The translations under genes and the position numbers were made by a program. The notes beneath the pieces are model-generated. The model worked only from the letters and a program-made list of their open reading frames with translations. It was not told the DNA's origin and ran no database searches. 23,988 bases of DNA. Source: Lonsdalea britannica. GTDB taxonomy: Bacteria; Pseudomonadota; Gammaproteobacteria; Enterobacterales; Enterobacteriaceae. The stretch's first letter is position 1. The number at the start of each line of letters is the position of its first letter. Shown piece by piece: positions 16,818-23,988 of the stretch. The stretch lies in contig NZ_CAMKXG010000018.1 of NCBI RefSeq assembly GCF_946477055.1, forward strand, positions 1-23,988, read 5' to 3'.

Positions 16818-16845
16818 TTGAAAACGGGTCATTCTACCGCCATCT
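16818..16845 (+). promoter_or_regulatory. Candidate sigma-32 heat-shock promoter of rlmE-ftsH
   Basis: TTGAAA at 16818-16823 and GCCATCT at 16839-16845, 15 bases apart, fit the sigma-32 pattern CTTGAAA...CCCATNT with few mismatches. E. coli rlmE-ftsH is a known heat-shock operon, which supports the call. The site lies about 90 bases before rlmE. Confidence 0.55.
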
Positions 16846-16937
16846 CACCATTATCACCATTGTAGAGTGGGTGGTTGGCTCTCAATGAGACGTTCGGTTC
16901 GACAAAAGCGCCTTAATTCAGAATAGTTGGAAAATAG

Positions 16938-17567
16938 ATGGCTAACAAAAAGCGTTCTGCGAGTTCCAGTCGTTGGTTGCAGGAACACTTTAGCGATAAA
17001 TATGTGCAGCAAGCGCAGAAAAAAGGGCTTCGCTCACGCGCTTGGTTTAAACTTGATGAAATACAGCAGAGCGACAGACTGTTCAAACCCGGCATGACCG
17101 TGGTGGATCTGGGGGCGGCCCCGGGTGGTTGGTCGCAGTATGTCGTCAGCCAGATCGGCGGTAAAGGGCGCATTATTGCCTGTGACCTTTTGCCGATGGA
17201 CCCGATCGTTGGCGTCGATTTTCTTCAAGGCGATTTCCGCGATGAATTAGTGCTCAAGGCCTTGTTAGAAAGGGTCGGCGATCAGAAAGTTCAGGTGGTG
17301 ATGTCCGACATGGCCCCTAACATGAGTGGTACTCCGGCAGTCGATATCCCGCGTTCCATGTATCTGGTGGAACTTGCGCTGGAGATGTGTCGAGATATCT
17401 TGGCGCCGGGCGGCAGTTTCGTCGTTAAAGTATTTCAGGGAGAAGGCTTTGATGAGTATTTGCGTGAAGTGAGATCCCTGTTTACGACGGTGAAGACGCG
17501 TAAGCCCGAATCCTCCCGGGCCAGGTCCCGCGAGGTGTACATTGTAGCGACAGGGCGTAAACTGTAG
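16938..17567 (+). CDS. rlmE: 23S rRNA 2'-O-ribose U2552 methyltransferase RlmE
   Basis: The 209-aa heat-shock enzyme (also FtsJ/RrmJ) methylates U2552 in the A loop of 23S rRNA on 50S precursors using S-adenosylmethionine. The catalytic Lys38 lies in RAWFKLDE. The SAM-binding motif [11 protein letters not shown] follows, then MSDMAPN with the catalytic Asp, FVVKVFQG with the second Lys, and [13 protein letters not shown] with the Glu. The length equals that of E. coli. ftsH follows after 47 bases in the same direction, forming the rlmE-ftsH unit. Confidence 0.98.
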   Translation: MANKKRSASSSRWLQEHFSDKYVQQAQKKGLRSRAWFKLDEIQQSDRLFKPGMTVVDLGAAPGGWSQYVVSQIGGKGRIIACDLLPMDPIVGVDFLQGDFRDELVLKALLERVGDQKVQVVMSDMAPNMSGTPAVDIPRSMYLVELALEMCRDILAPGGSFVVKVFQGEGFDEYLREVRSLFTTVKTRKPESSRARSREVYIVATGRKL

Positions 17568-17614
17568 TACCCTTACGCTATTTTTTAACACAGTTGTAAT
17601 ATGAGGTTAATCCC

Positions 17615-19561
17615 TTGAGTGACATGGCGAAAAACCTGATTCTCTGGCTAGTCATCGCAGTTGTGCTGATGTCTGTGTTCCAGAGCTTTGGGCCCAGCGA
17701 GTCGAATGGCCGTAGGGTGGATTATTCAACCTTTTTAACTGAAGTGAATCAGGATCAGGTCCGTGAAGCACGAATCAATGGGCGTGAGATCACTGTGGTC
17801 AAAAAAGACAGCAACCGATACACGACTTATATTCCTGTCAACGATCCCAAGTTGCTGGATAACCTTCTGACTAAAAATGTAAAAGTCGTTGGCGAACCGC
17901 CGGAAGAACCGAGCCTGCTGGCCTCGATCTTTATCTCGTGGTTCCCGATGCTTCTGCTTATCGGCGTCTGGATTTTCTTCATGCGTCAAATGCAGGGCGG
18001 CGGTGGCAAAGGCGCCATGTCGTTCGGCAAAAGCAAGGCGCGCATGCTCACCGAAGATCAGATCAAAACAACGTTTGCGGACGTTGCGGGTTGTGATGAG
18101 GCCAAAGAAGAAGTGGCCGAGCTGGTTGAGTATCTGCGTGAACCAAGCCGCTTCCAGAAGCTGGGCGGCAAGATTCCTAAAGGCGTGTTGATGGTCGGTC
18201 CTCCGGGTACCGGTAAAACTTTGCTGGCGAAGGCTATTGCTGGCGAAGCTAAAGTCCCCTTCTTCACAATCTCTGGTTCTGACTTCGTAGAAATGTTCGT
18301 GGGCGTGGGCGCATCTCGTGTTCGCGATATGTTCGAGCAAGCTAAAAAAGCCGCGCCGTGTATCATCTTTATCGATGAAATCGATGCGGTCGGTCGTCAG
18401 CGTGGCGCGGGTTTGGGCGGCGGTCATGATGAACGTGAACAGACGCTGAACCAGATGCTGGTGGAAATGGACGGTTTTGAGGGTAACGAAGGTATTATCG
18501 TTATCGCTGCGACGAACCGCCCTGACGTGCTTGACCCCGCATTACTGCGTCCTGGCCGTTTTGACCGTCAGGTTGTTGTCGGTCTGCCGGATGTCCGTGG
18601 CCGTGAACAGATTCTGAAAGTCCACATGCGTCGCGTTCCACTCTCTCCGGATATTGATGCGTCCGTGATTGCTCGCGGTACACCTGGCTTCTCCGGTGCC
18701 GATTTGGCTAACCTGGTCAACGAAGCCGCATTGTTCGCCGCTCGCGGCAGCAAGCGCGTCGTCTCCATGGTCGAGTTCGAAAAAGCCAAAGATAAGATCA
18801 TGATGGGGGCAGAACGCCGCTCTATGGTGATGACGGAGTCTCAGAAAGAGTCGACGGCCTACCACGAAGCGGGTCACGCTATCATCGGACGTCTGGTTCC
18901 AGAGCACGACCCCGTTCACAAAGTGACGATCATTCCGCGTGGCCGTGCCCTCGGTGTGACTTTCTTCCTGCCGGAAGGCGATGCTATTAGCGCCAGCCGT
19001 CAGAAGCTGGAAAGTCAGATTTCAACGCTGTATGGCGGTCGTCTGGCTGAAGAGATTATCTACGGTTCTGAACATGTTTCTACCGGCGCTTCCAACGACA
19101 TCAAGGTTGCGACATCCATTGCCCGCAACATGGTGACGCAGTGGGGCTTCTCAGAAAAACTGGGACCGTTGCTGTATGCAGAAGAAGAGGGGGAAGTCTT
19201 CCTTGGACGCTCTGTGGCTAAAGCGAAACATATGTCTGACGAAACGGCTCGCATCATCGATCAGGAAGTGAAAGCATTGATCGAACGTAACTATCAGCGC
19301 GCTCGCGAACTGCTGATGGCGAATATGGATATCTTGCATTCCATGAAGGATGCATTGATGAAATATGAAACCATCGATGCACCGCAGATCGATGACCTGA
19401 TGGGGCGTAAAGATGTTCGTCCGCCAGCGGGTTGGGAAGAACCTTCTTCCAACAATAACAACTCTGACGATAGTGGAACGCCGAATGCGCCGACCCCGGT
19501 TGATGAACCGGAGAAGCCTAGCACGGGTAACTCTATGTCAGGGCCGTTGAGCGACAAGTAA
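17615..19561 (+). CDS. ftsH: ATP-dependent membrane zinc metalloprotease FtsH
   Basis: The 648-aa hexameric AAA+ protease degrades sigma-32, LpxC and damaged membrane proteins. Two membrane spans (about residues 7-23 and 100-120) flank a periplasmic domain. The AAA module has Walker A GPPGTGKT at 195-202, Walker B FIDEIDA and the SRH block [17 protein letters not shown]. The zinc protease motif HEAGH is at 417-421. A UUG start at 17615 is chosen because GAGG lies 9 bases upstream; the ATG three codons later is 18 bases away from it. With the UUG start the residues number like the commonly quoted E. coli positions (K201, H417). The C-terminal tail is low-complexity Asn/Ser/Pro. It follows rlmE and has a strong terminator. 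Confidence 0.97.
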   Translation: MSDMAKNLILWLVIAVVLMSVFQSFGPSESNGRRVDYSTFLTEVNQDQVREARINGREITVVKKDSNRYTTYIPVNDPKLLDNLLTKNVKVVGEPPEEPSLLASIFISWFPMLLLIGVWIFFMRQMQGGGGKGAMSFGKSKARMLTEDQIKTTFADVAGCDEAKEEVAELVEYLREPSRFQKLGGKIPKGVLMVGPPGTGKTLLAKAIAGEAKVPFFTISGSDFVEMFVGVGASRVRDMFEQAKKAAPCIIFIDEIDAVGRQRGAGLGGGHDEREQTLNQMLVEMDGFEGNEGIIVIAATNRPDVLDPALLRPGRFDRQVVVGLPDVRGREQILKVHMRRVPLSPDIDASVIARGTPGFSGADLANLVNEAALFAARGSKRVVSMVEFEKAKDKIMMGAERRSMVMTESQKESTAYHEAGHAIIGRLVPEHDPVHKVTIIPRGRALGVTFFLPEGDAISASRQKLESQISTLYGGRLAEEIIYGSEHVSTGASNDIKVATSIARNMVTQWGFSEKLGPLLYAEEEGEVFLGRSVAKAKHMSDETARIIDQEVKALIERNYQRARELLMANMDILHSMKDALMKYETIDAPQIDDLMGRKDVRPPAGWEEPSSNNNNSDDSGTPNAPTPVDEPEKPSTGNSMSGPLSDK

Positions 19562-19607
19562 GCGCGGTGTGACAGCGTGTTGTTGAAACTGACACCAGTA
19601 GTTTATA

Positions 19608-19631
19608 AACCCCGGCTTGCCGGGGTTTTTT
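19608..19631 (+). terminator. ftsH terminator
   Basis: AACCCCGGC and GCCGGGGTT form a perfect 9-bp stem around TT, followed by TTTT. The hairpin lies 47 bases after ftsH and separates it from folP. Confidence 0.92.
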
Positions 19632-19688
19632 GCTGATTACGTCCAGGCATAGCGGCATGGGCGGGCGGTGGTTTTGAGGAAGTAAGGA

Positions 19689-20522
19689 ATGAAATTGAAC
19701 GCTCGGGGATCGGTTATTGATCTCTCCTGCCCACAGGTGATGGGCATCCTGAATGTGACGCCGGATTCATTCTCCGACGGCGGCCAACATAACACGCTGG
19801 ATAAAGCACTGTTTCATGCACAAGATATGATCGTGGCTGGTGCGACGTTCATTGATGTTGGCGGCGAGTCAACGCGGCCCGGTGCGGATGAAGTCAGCGT
19901 CGCGGAAGAGCTGGATCGCGTGGTGCCTGTCGTAGAAGCGCTATCGCAGCGTTTTGAAGTCTGGATATCGGTCGACACCTCAAAACCCGAAGTCATCACA
20001 GCCGCCGCCGCTGCTGGCGCACATCTCATTAACGATGTTCGATCTTTGCAGGAGCCTGGTGCGCTGGATGCTGCTGCTACAACCCAACTTCCTGTGTGCC
20101 TGATGCACATGCAGGGATTGCCGCAGACGATGCAACAAGCCCCACATTATGATGACCTGATGAAAGATGTTTTCACCTTCTTTGAGCATCATCTTGGCCG
20201 CTGCATCGCTGCAGGCATTCCGCGCGAGCAAATATTACTCGACCCCGGATTTGGGTTCGGTAAAAACCTGCAGCACAACTATAGCCTGTTGGCTCAGATG
20301 GAGAGCCTGCATCAATTCGGTTTGCCGCTGTTGGTAGGGATGTCCAGAAAATCAATGATTGGCCAGCTGCTTAACGTTCCCCCTAAAGAACGTGTTCATG
20401 GCAGTGTCGCCTGTGCAGTGATTGCTGCGCTAAAGGGAGCCCGAATTATTCGAGTTCATGACGTAAAAGCAACCGTGGACGCTATGCGTGTTGTTGAAGC
20501 TACACTTTCAGCTAAGGAATAA
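19689..20522 (+). CDS. folP: Dihydropteroate synthase
   Basis: The 277-aa TIM-barrel enzyme joins 7,8-dihydropterin pyrophosphate with para-aminobenzoate to give dihydropteroate in folate synthesis, and is the sulfonamide target. Signatures are GILNVTPDSFSDGG near residues 19-32, DVGGESTRPGA near 57-67, DPGFGFGK near 186 and GMSRKS near 220. It is about 5 residues shorter than the E. coli protein at the C-terminus, ending SAKE. It has GAGGAAGTAAGG before its ATG, and glmM follows 3 bases after its stop codon, so the two are translated from one message. Confidence 0.97.
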   Translation: MKLNARGSVIDLSCPQVMGILNVTPDSFSDGGQHNTLDKALFHAQDMIVAGATFIDVGGESTRPGADEVSVAEELDRVVPVVEALSQRFEVWISVDTSKPEVITAAAAAGAHLINDVRSLQEPGALDAAATTQLPVCLMHMQGLPQTMQQAPHYDDLMKDVFTFFEHHLGRCIAAGIPREQILLDPGFGFGKNLQHNYSLLAQMESLHQFGLPLLVGMSRKSMIGQLLNVPPKERVHGSVACAVIAALKGARIIRVHDVKATVDAMRVVEATLSAKE

Positions 20523-20525
20523 AAG

Positions 20526-21866
20526 ATGACGAGCAGCCGTAAATATTTTGGTACTGACGGTATTCGTGGCAAGGTCGGTGATTCTCCCATAACCCCTGAT
20601 TTCGTATTAAAGCTGGGCTGGGCGGCCGGAAAGGTTTTGGCACGACATGGCTCCAGAAAGATCATCATAGGTAAAGACACCCGAATTTCGGGTTATATGC
20701 TCGAATCTGCATTAGAAGCGGGTTTGGCGGCCGCGGGTTTGTCTGCGTCCTTCACAGGACCGATGCCGACTCCGGCGGTGGCCTACCTGACACGCACCTT
20801 CAGGGCTGAAGCCGGGATTGTGATCTCTGCCTCGCATAACCCATTTTATGATAACGGCATCAAATTCTTTTCCATCGACGGCACCAAATTGCCTGACGAA
20901 GTTGAAGAGGCGATAGAAGCTGAGATGGAAAAAGCCATCACCTGCGTTGAGTCTTCTGAACTCGGTAAAGCGAGCCGTATTGTTGATGCAGCGGGTCGTT
21001 ATATCGAATTCTGTAAAGGCACGTTCCCCAGCGAGCTTAACCTCAATGGCCTCAAAATCGTGGTGGATTGCGCCAACGGCGCCACATATCACATAGCTCC
21101 CAGCGTACTGAGAGAGTTGGGCGCGACGGTCATTACGATTGGCTGTAATCCCAATGGGATGAACATCAATGAAGAGTGTGGCGCAACGGATGTAAGACAG
21201 CTCCAGAGTCGGGTTGTCGCGGAGAAGGCCGACGTGGGATTGGCCTTTGACGGCGATGGCGATCGCCTGATTATGGTCGACCATCAGGGTAACAAAGTCG
21301 ATGGCGACCAAATCCTGTATATCATCGCACGTGAGGGATTACGTCAGGGCCAGCTTCGCGGCGGCGCTGTTGGTACGCTGATGAGCAATATGGGCCTGGA
21401 GCTTGCGCTGAAACAGCTGGGTATTCCTTTTGCCAGAGCTAAAGTCGGCGACCGTTATGTCTTAGAGCTGATGCAGTCTAAAGGCTGGCGTATCGGCGCT
21501 GAAAATTCAGGACACGTCATCCTGCTGGACAAAACGACCACCGGTGACGGTATCATCGCGGGGCTGCAGGTTTTAACCGCCATGGCCCGCAACCACATGA
21601 CTCTGCATGATTTGTGTAGTGGCATGAAACTGTTCCCGCAGGTGCTGGTCAACGTCCGATTCGTTGGTGAACACGATCCGTTGGAAAGCGACGAGGTTAA
21701 GCAGGCTGCGCTGGATGCTGAGTCAACGCTCGGTGGCCGAGGTCGTGTTCTGTTACGTAAATCGGGCACTGAGCCGCTGATCCGCGTGATGGTGGAAGGT
21801 GAAGATGAAGAGACAGTGACTTCTTTGGCAAATGCGATTGCGGATGCAGTGAAAGCCGCGGGGTAA
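20526..21866 (+). CDS. glmM: Phosphoglucosamine mutase GlmM
   Basis: The 446-aa enzyme converts glucosamine-6-phosphate to glucosamine-1-phosphate on the path to UDP-GlcNAc for peptidoglycan and lipopolysaccharide. The phosphoserine loop ISASHNP has the catalytic Ser at 103. The metal-binding loop is DGDGDR near 243, GAENSGH binds sugar, and [14 protein letters not shown] is the phosphate-binding loop. It is one residue longer than E. coli GlmM at the N-terminus (MTSSRK). It is tightly coupled to folP (3-base gap, AAGGAA ribosome binding site inside the folP end). No terminator was recognised right after it. Confidence 0.98.
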   Translation: MTSSRKYFGTDGIRGKVGDSPITPDFVLKLGWAAGKVLARHGSRKIIIGKDTRISGYMLESALEAGLAAAGLSASFTGPMPTPAVAYLTRTFRAEAGIVISASHNPFYDNGIKFFSIDGTKLPDEVEEAIEAEMEKAITCVESSELGKASRIVDAAGRYIEFCKGTFPSELNLNGLKIVVDCANGATYHIAPSVLRELGATVITIGCNPNGMNINEECGATDVRQLQSRVVAEKADVGLAFDGDGDRLIMVDHQGNKVDGDQILYIIAREGLRQGQLRGGAVGTLMSNMGLELALKQLGIPFARAKVGDRYVLELMQSKGWRIGAENSGHVILLDKTTTGDGIIAGLQVLTAMARNHMTLHDLCSGMKLFPQVLVNVRFVGEHDPLESDEVKQAALDAESTLGGRGRVLLRKSGTEPLIRVMVEGEDEETVTSLANAIADAVKAAG

Positions 21867-22166
21867 AGCTTCTGCTGAATGGGCGACGTCATCGGCAATA
21901 TTTATCCATCTGTCGATGGCGTTTAATCTCTGATTAATCAGCCAGATAATTAAGGGCTCAGCAGAGAAGTTTATTGGGTCGCTGGTTTTTTCCTCAATCA
22001 ATCATTGCGAGCCAAAATAGCCTTGCTTAGACAGAATGCTTTGGTTAGTATTCAGACCCGCTTTATAAGGGATAGCTTCTGTATTCCGACTGCGGATAGC
22101 GAGCGGTTAAGCCGCAAGAATTCAGCATCCTCATGAAAGATTGGGGATAAAGTAATAGGTACATCT
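21867..22166 (+). promoter_or_regulatory. glmM-secG gap with a secG promoter
   Basis: The 300-base gap has no supported gene. It contains a 12-base palindrome CTGATTAATCAG at 21930-21941 and a good promoter candidate: TTGGTT at 22041-22046 and TATAAG at 22064-22069, 17 bases apart. This would give secG its own start about 90 bases upstream of the ATG. Nothing else was recognised. Confidence 0.5.
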
Positions 22167-22499
22167 ATGTACGAAGCGCTTTTAGTTATTTTCCTGCTGG
22201 TGTCGATTGGTCTGGTTGTATTGATCATGCTGCAGCAAGGTAAAGGTGCCGATATGGGTGCCTCGTTCGGAGCGGGCGCGTCAGCTACCCTGTTTGGCTC
22301 AAACGGCTCCGGCAACTTCATGACCCGTGCGACGGCTGTGTTGGCAACGTTGTTCTTTGTCATCAGTCTCATTCTGGGCAACATGAGCTCCAATCATAGC
22401 CAGAAAGGCAGTGAATGGGAGAGTTTAAGCCAGCCTGAACCGGCTAAAACTCAGCAGAATACGGCACCTGCTACGCCGTCGAGCGATATTCCCAAGTAA
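22167..22499 (+). CDS. secG: Protein translocase subunit SecG
   Basis: The 110-aa inner-membrane protein is the accessory subunit of the SecYEG channel. Two membrane spans are visible, at about residues 3-21 and 52-72. They flank the cytoplasmic loop QQGKGADMGASFGAGASATL, the most conserved stretch of the family. The Pro/Thr/Gln-rich C-terminal tail ends SDIPK. The length equals that of E. coli. It is followed after 53 bases by tRNA-Leu on the same strand, as in E. coli, and may be co-transcribed with it. Confidence 0.97.
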   Translation: MYEALLVIFLLVSIGLVVLIMLQQGKGADMGASFGAGASATLFGSNGSGNFMTRATAVLATLFFVISLILGNMSSNHSQKGSEWESLSQPEPAKTQQNTAPATPSSDIPK

Positions 22500-22552
22500 T
22501 ACAGCGCTACCGGCAACAAACAATGTTTCCAGCTTTAGAAGTAAGAAGTGAT

Positions 22553-22640
22553 GCCGAGGTGGTGGAATTGGTAGACACGCTACCTTGAGGTGGTAGTGCC
22601 CAAATTGGGCTTACGGGTTCAAGTCCCGTCCTCGGTACCA
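22553..22640 (+). tRNA. leuU: tRNA-Leu, anticodon GAG
   Basis: This 88-base class II tRNA has a GCCGAGG/CCTCGGT acceptor stem, a GGTAGAC D loop, anticodon GAG at 22587-22589, a long variable arm (TGCCCAAATTGGGCT), the GGTTCAAGTCC T loop and an encoded CCA. The variable arm appears one base longer than in E. coli leuU. It decodes CUC and CUU. Confidence 0.97.
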
Positions 22641-22654
22641 ATCCTAGAGATAAC

Positions 22655-22683
22655 TTGCATTTTTGCGGTTATCAGCGTAGTAT
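22655..22683 (+). promoter_or_regulatory. Promoter of tRNA-fMet (metY operon)
   Basis: TTGCAT (22655-22660) and TAGTAT (22678-22683) are separated by 17 bases, 16 bases before the mature tRNA. The spacing and hexamers are good, and a short leader is usual for tRNA promoters. It could also drive rimP-nusA by read-through. Confidence 0.7.
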
Positions 22684-22699
22684 TTGCCACGTTTTCGGA

Positions 22700-22776
<77 letters not shown>

Positions 22777-22905
22777 ACTAACTTTCCTGTAGGTTTTCTT
22801 TCAAAGCTGTTCAGTAAGTTTCTATTGATTCCACAGTCGGTTTTGAAAGAATTCTTAACGGTAAGTTATACCGCGGTTATCCGTGGTAATAGGGTCCAGT
22901 TGCAT

Positions 22906-22930
22906 AAAGCCCCGTATATCGGGGTTTTTT
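22906..22930 (+). terminator. First terminator between tRNA-fMet and rimP
   Basis: CCCCG (22910-22914) and CGGGG (22920-22924) with a TATAT loop are followed by six T residues. The hairpin lies 130 bases after the tRNA. Confidence 0.8.
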
Positions 22931-22952
22931 GTTATCTGACAACAGAATTACT

Positions 22953-22973
22953 GGGCTATTAAGCCCTTTTTTT
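22953..22973 (+). terminator. Second terminator between tRNA-fMet and rimP
   Basis: GGGCT (22953-22957) and AGCCC (22962-22966) with a 4-base loop are followed by seven T residues. The T-run ends only 17 bases before the rimP start. Two tandem terminators here imply that rimP-nusA expression relies on regulated read-through. Confidence 0.78.
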
Positions 22974-22990
22974 ATGTCTTGGGGGTGGGC

Positions 22991-23443
22991 TTGTCCACAT
23001 TAGAGCAAAAGTTAACAGAGATGATTTCAGCACCCGTTGCAGCATTAGGCTTTGAGCTGGTGGGCATTGAGTTCGTCCGGGGTCGCCAATCGACGCTGCG
23101 TATCTATATTGATAGTGACGATGGGATCACTGTTGATGATTGTGCTGATGTCAGCCATCAGGTCAGTGCGGTGCTGGATGTTGAAGATCCGATCACCGTG
23201 GCTTATAACCTGGAAGTATCTTCGCCAGGTCTGGATCGTCCTTTATTCACGGCCGAACACTACGTGCGTTTCCTCGGTGAAGAAGTGAGTCTGGTATTGC
23301 GCATGGCTGTCCAGAACCGCCGTAAATGGCAGGGAATAATCAAAGCCGTTGAAGGTGAGATGATCACGGTAACGGTGGAAGGCAAAGATGAAGTGTTCGC
23401 GCTGAGCAACATCCAGAAAGCGAATCTGGTACCCCACTTTTAA
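22991..23443 (+). CDS. rimP: Ribosome maturation factor RimP
   Basis: The 150-aa protein helps late 30S assembly. It begins with [24 protein letters not shown] and ends [18 protein letters not shown], matching E. coli RimP (formerly YhbC/p15A) in length. The N-terminal alpha/beta domain spans to about residue 80 ([30 protein letters not shown]); the C-terminal SH3-like domain follows. The start is a UUG at 22991, which gives the family N-terminus and has GGGGGTGG 5 bases upstream. In-frame GTG 22985 and TTG 22979 are less suitable. nusA follows after 21 bases, forming the start of the nusA-infB operon. Confidence 0.95.
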   Translation: MSTLEQKLTEMISAPVAALGFELVGIEFVRGRQSTLRIYIDSDDGITVDDCADVSHQVSAVLDVEDPITVAYNLEVSSPGLDRPLFTAEHYVRFLGEEVSLVLRMAVQNRRKWQGIIKAVEGEMITVTVEGKDEVFALSNIQKANLVPHF

Positions 23444-23464
23444 AGTTTGGATGAGGCAACTAGG

Positions 23465-23988
23465 ATGAACAAAGAGATTCTGGCTGTTGTTGAAGCAGTT
23501 TCCAATGAGAAAGCTGTTCCGCGTGAAAAGATTTTTGAAGCATTGGAAATCGCACTGGCAACGGCAACCAAGAAAAAATACGAGCAGGAAATTGACGTAC
23601 GTGTTTGCATCGACCGCAAAACTGGCGATTTTGACACATTCCGCCGTTGGGTCGCCGTCAATGAAGTGACTCAGCCCACCCGCGAAATTACGCTGGAAGC
23701 AGCGCAGTTTGAAGACCCTAGCATCGAGCTGGGCGGCTACGTTGAAGATCAGATTGAATCTGTAACCTTCGACCGCATCACGACCCAAACCGCTAAACAG
23801 GTTATCGTACAGAAAGTACGTGAAGCTGAACGTGCTATGGTCGTCGATCAGTTCCGTGAGCAAGAAGGTGAGATCGTCACCGGCGTGGTGAAGAAAGTCA
23901 CCCGCGATAACATCTCTCTGGATCTGGGCAGCAACGCAGAAGCGGTGATTGGCCGTGAAGACATGCTGCCGCGCGAAAACTTCCGTCC
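23465..23988 (+). CDS. nusA: Transcription termination/antitermination factor NusA (5' part)
   Basis: The reading frame opens at [19 protein letters not shown] and runs without a stop to the end of the window, giving 174 of the roughly 495 residues expected. It includes the N-terminal RNA-polymerase-binding domain (about residues 1-125) and the start of the S1 RNA-binding domain ([21 protein letters not shown] near 137-157). NusA promotes pausing and termination at hairpins and also acts in antitermination. In E. coli it represses its own operon. It follows rimP with 21 bases between them, and is cut only by the window edge. Confidence 0.97.
   Translation, partial: MNKEILAVVEAVSNEKAVPREKIFEALEIALATATKKKYEQEIDVRVCIDRKTGDFDTFRRWVAVNEVTQPTREITLEAAQFEDPSIELGGYVEDQIESVTFDRITTQTAKQVIVQKVREAERAMVVDQFREQEGEIVTGVVKKVTRDNISLDLGSNAEAVIGREDMLPRENFR

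Noticed and set aside
17735..18427. 230-codon open frame antisense to ftsH
   Set aside because: It shadows the conserved AAA region of ftsH and shows no recognisable domain.

Overview
The window is a chromosomal stretch from a gamma-proteobacterium of the order Enterobacterales. Nearly every gene matches its E. coli counterpart in length, key residues and often neighbours. The gene content (mug, a DUF1090 yqjC-type gene, nlp, and stand-alone Mu-type DNA-binding genes beside ispB) and moderate GC suggest a Pectobacteriaceae-like genome (Dickeya, Pectobacterium or Brenneria type). That family-level guess is inference.

Layout. 1-1090: mug (G/U mismatch glycosylase) facing a small periplasmic DUF1090 gene. 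1102-5185: the macromolecular synthesis operon on the minus strand, read rpsU-dnaG-rpoD (ribosome, replication primase, housekeeping sigma), with a promoter ahead of rpsU and an attenuator-like hairpin between rpsU and dnaG. 5406-6419: tsaD, divergent from rpsU, runs head-on into argR with only 6 bp between the stop codons. 6426-8285: argR and mdh diverge from a 450-bp regulatory gap with an ARG box over the argR promoter and a good CRP-like site. 8351-9826: the one accessory-looking patch. A Ner-like gene (nlp) diverges from the first of two tandem paralogous genes that encode the winged-helix domain of the Mu repressor/MuA family, and a repeat-dense AT-rich gap lies between them. 9811-14105: ispB diverges from rplU-rpmA-yhbE-obgE. 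14206-16383: dacB diverges from greA. 16501-22499: yhbY diverges from rlmE-ftsH, followed by folP-glmM and secG. 22553-22776: tRNA-Leu(GAG) and initiator tRNA-Met. 22991-23988: rimP and the 5' part of nusA.

Most genes are core information processing (transcription: rpoD, greA, nusA; translation: rpsU, rplU, rpmA, obgE, yhbY, rlmE, rimP, tsaD and the tRNAs), envelope (dacB, glmM, secG, ftsH) or central metabolism (mdh, folP, ispB). Compared with the E. coli order, three blocks are joined here: mug-to-tsaD, argR-mdh, and nlp-to-nusA. The argG region of E. coli is also absent between the two tRNAs.

The most unusual part is the nlp/Mu-like patch. It reproduces in miniature the divergent repressor/ner layout of the phage Mu early switch, with no transposase or phage structural genes in view. 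It may be a domesticated regulatory switch; its targets are unknown.
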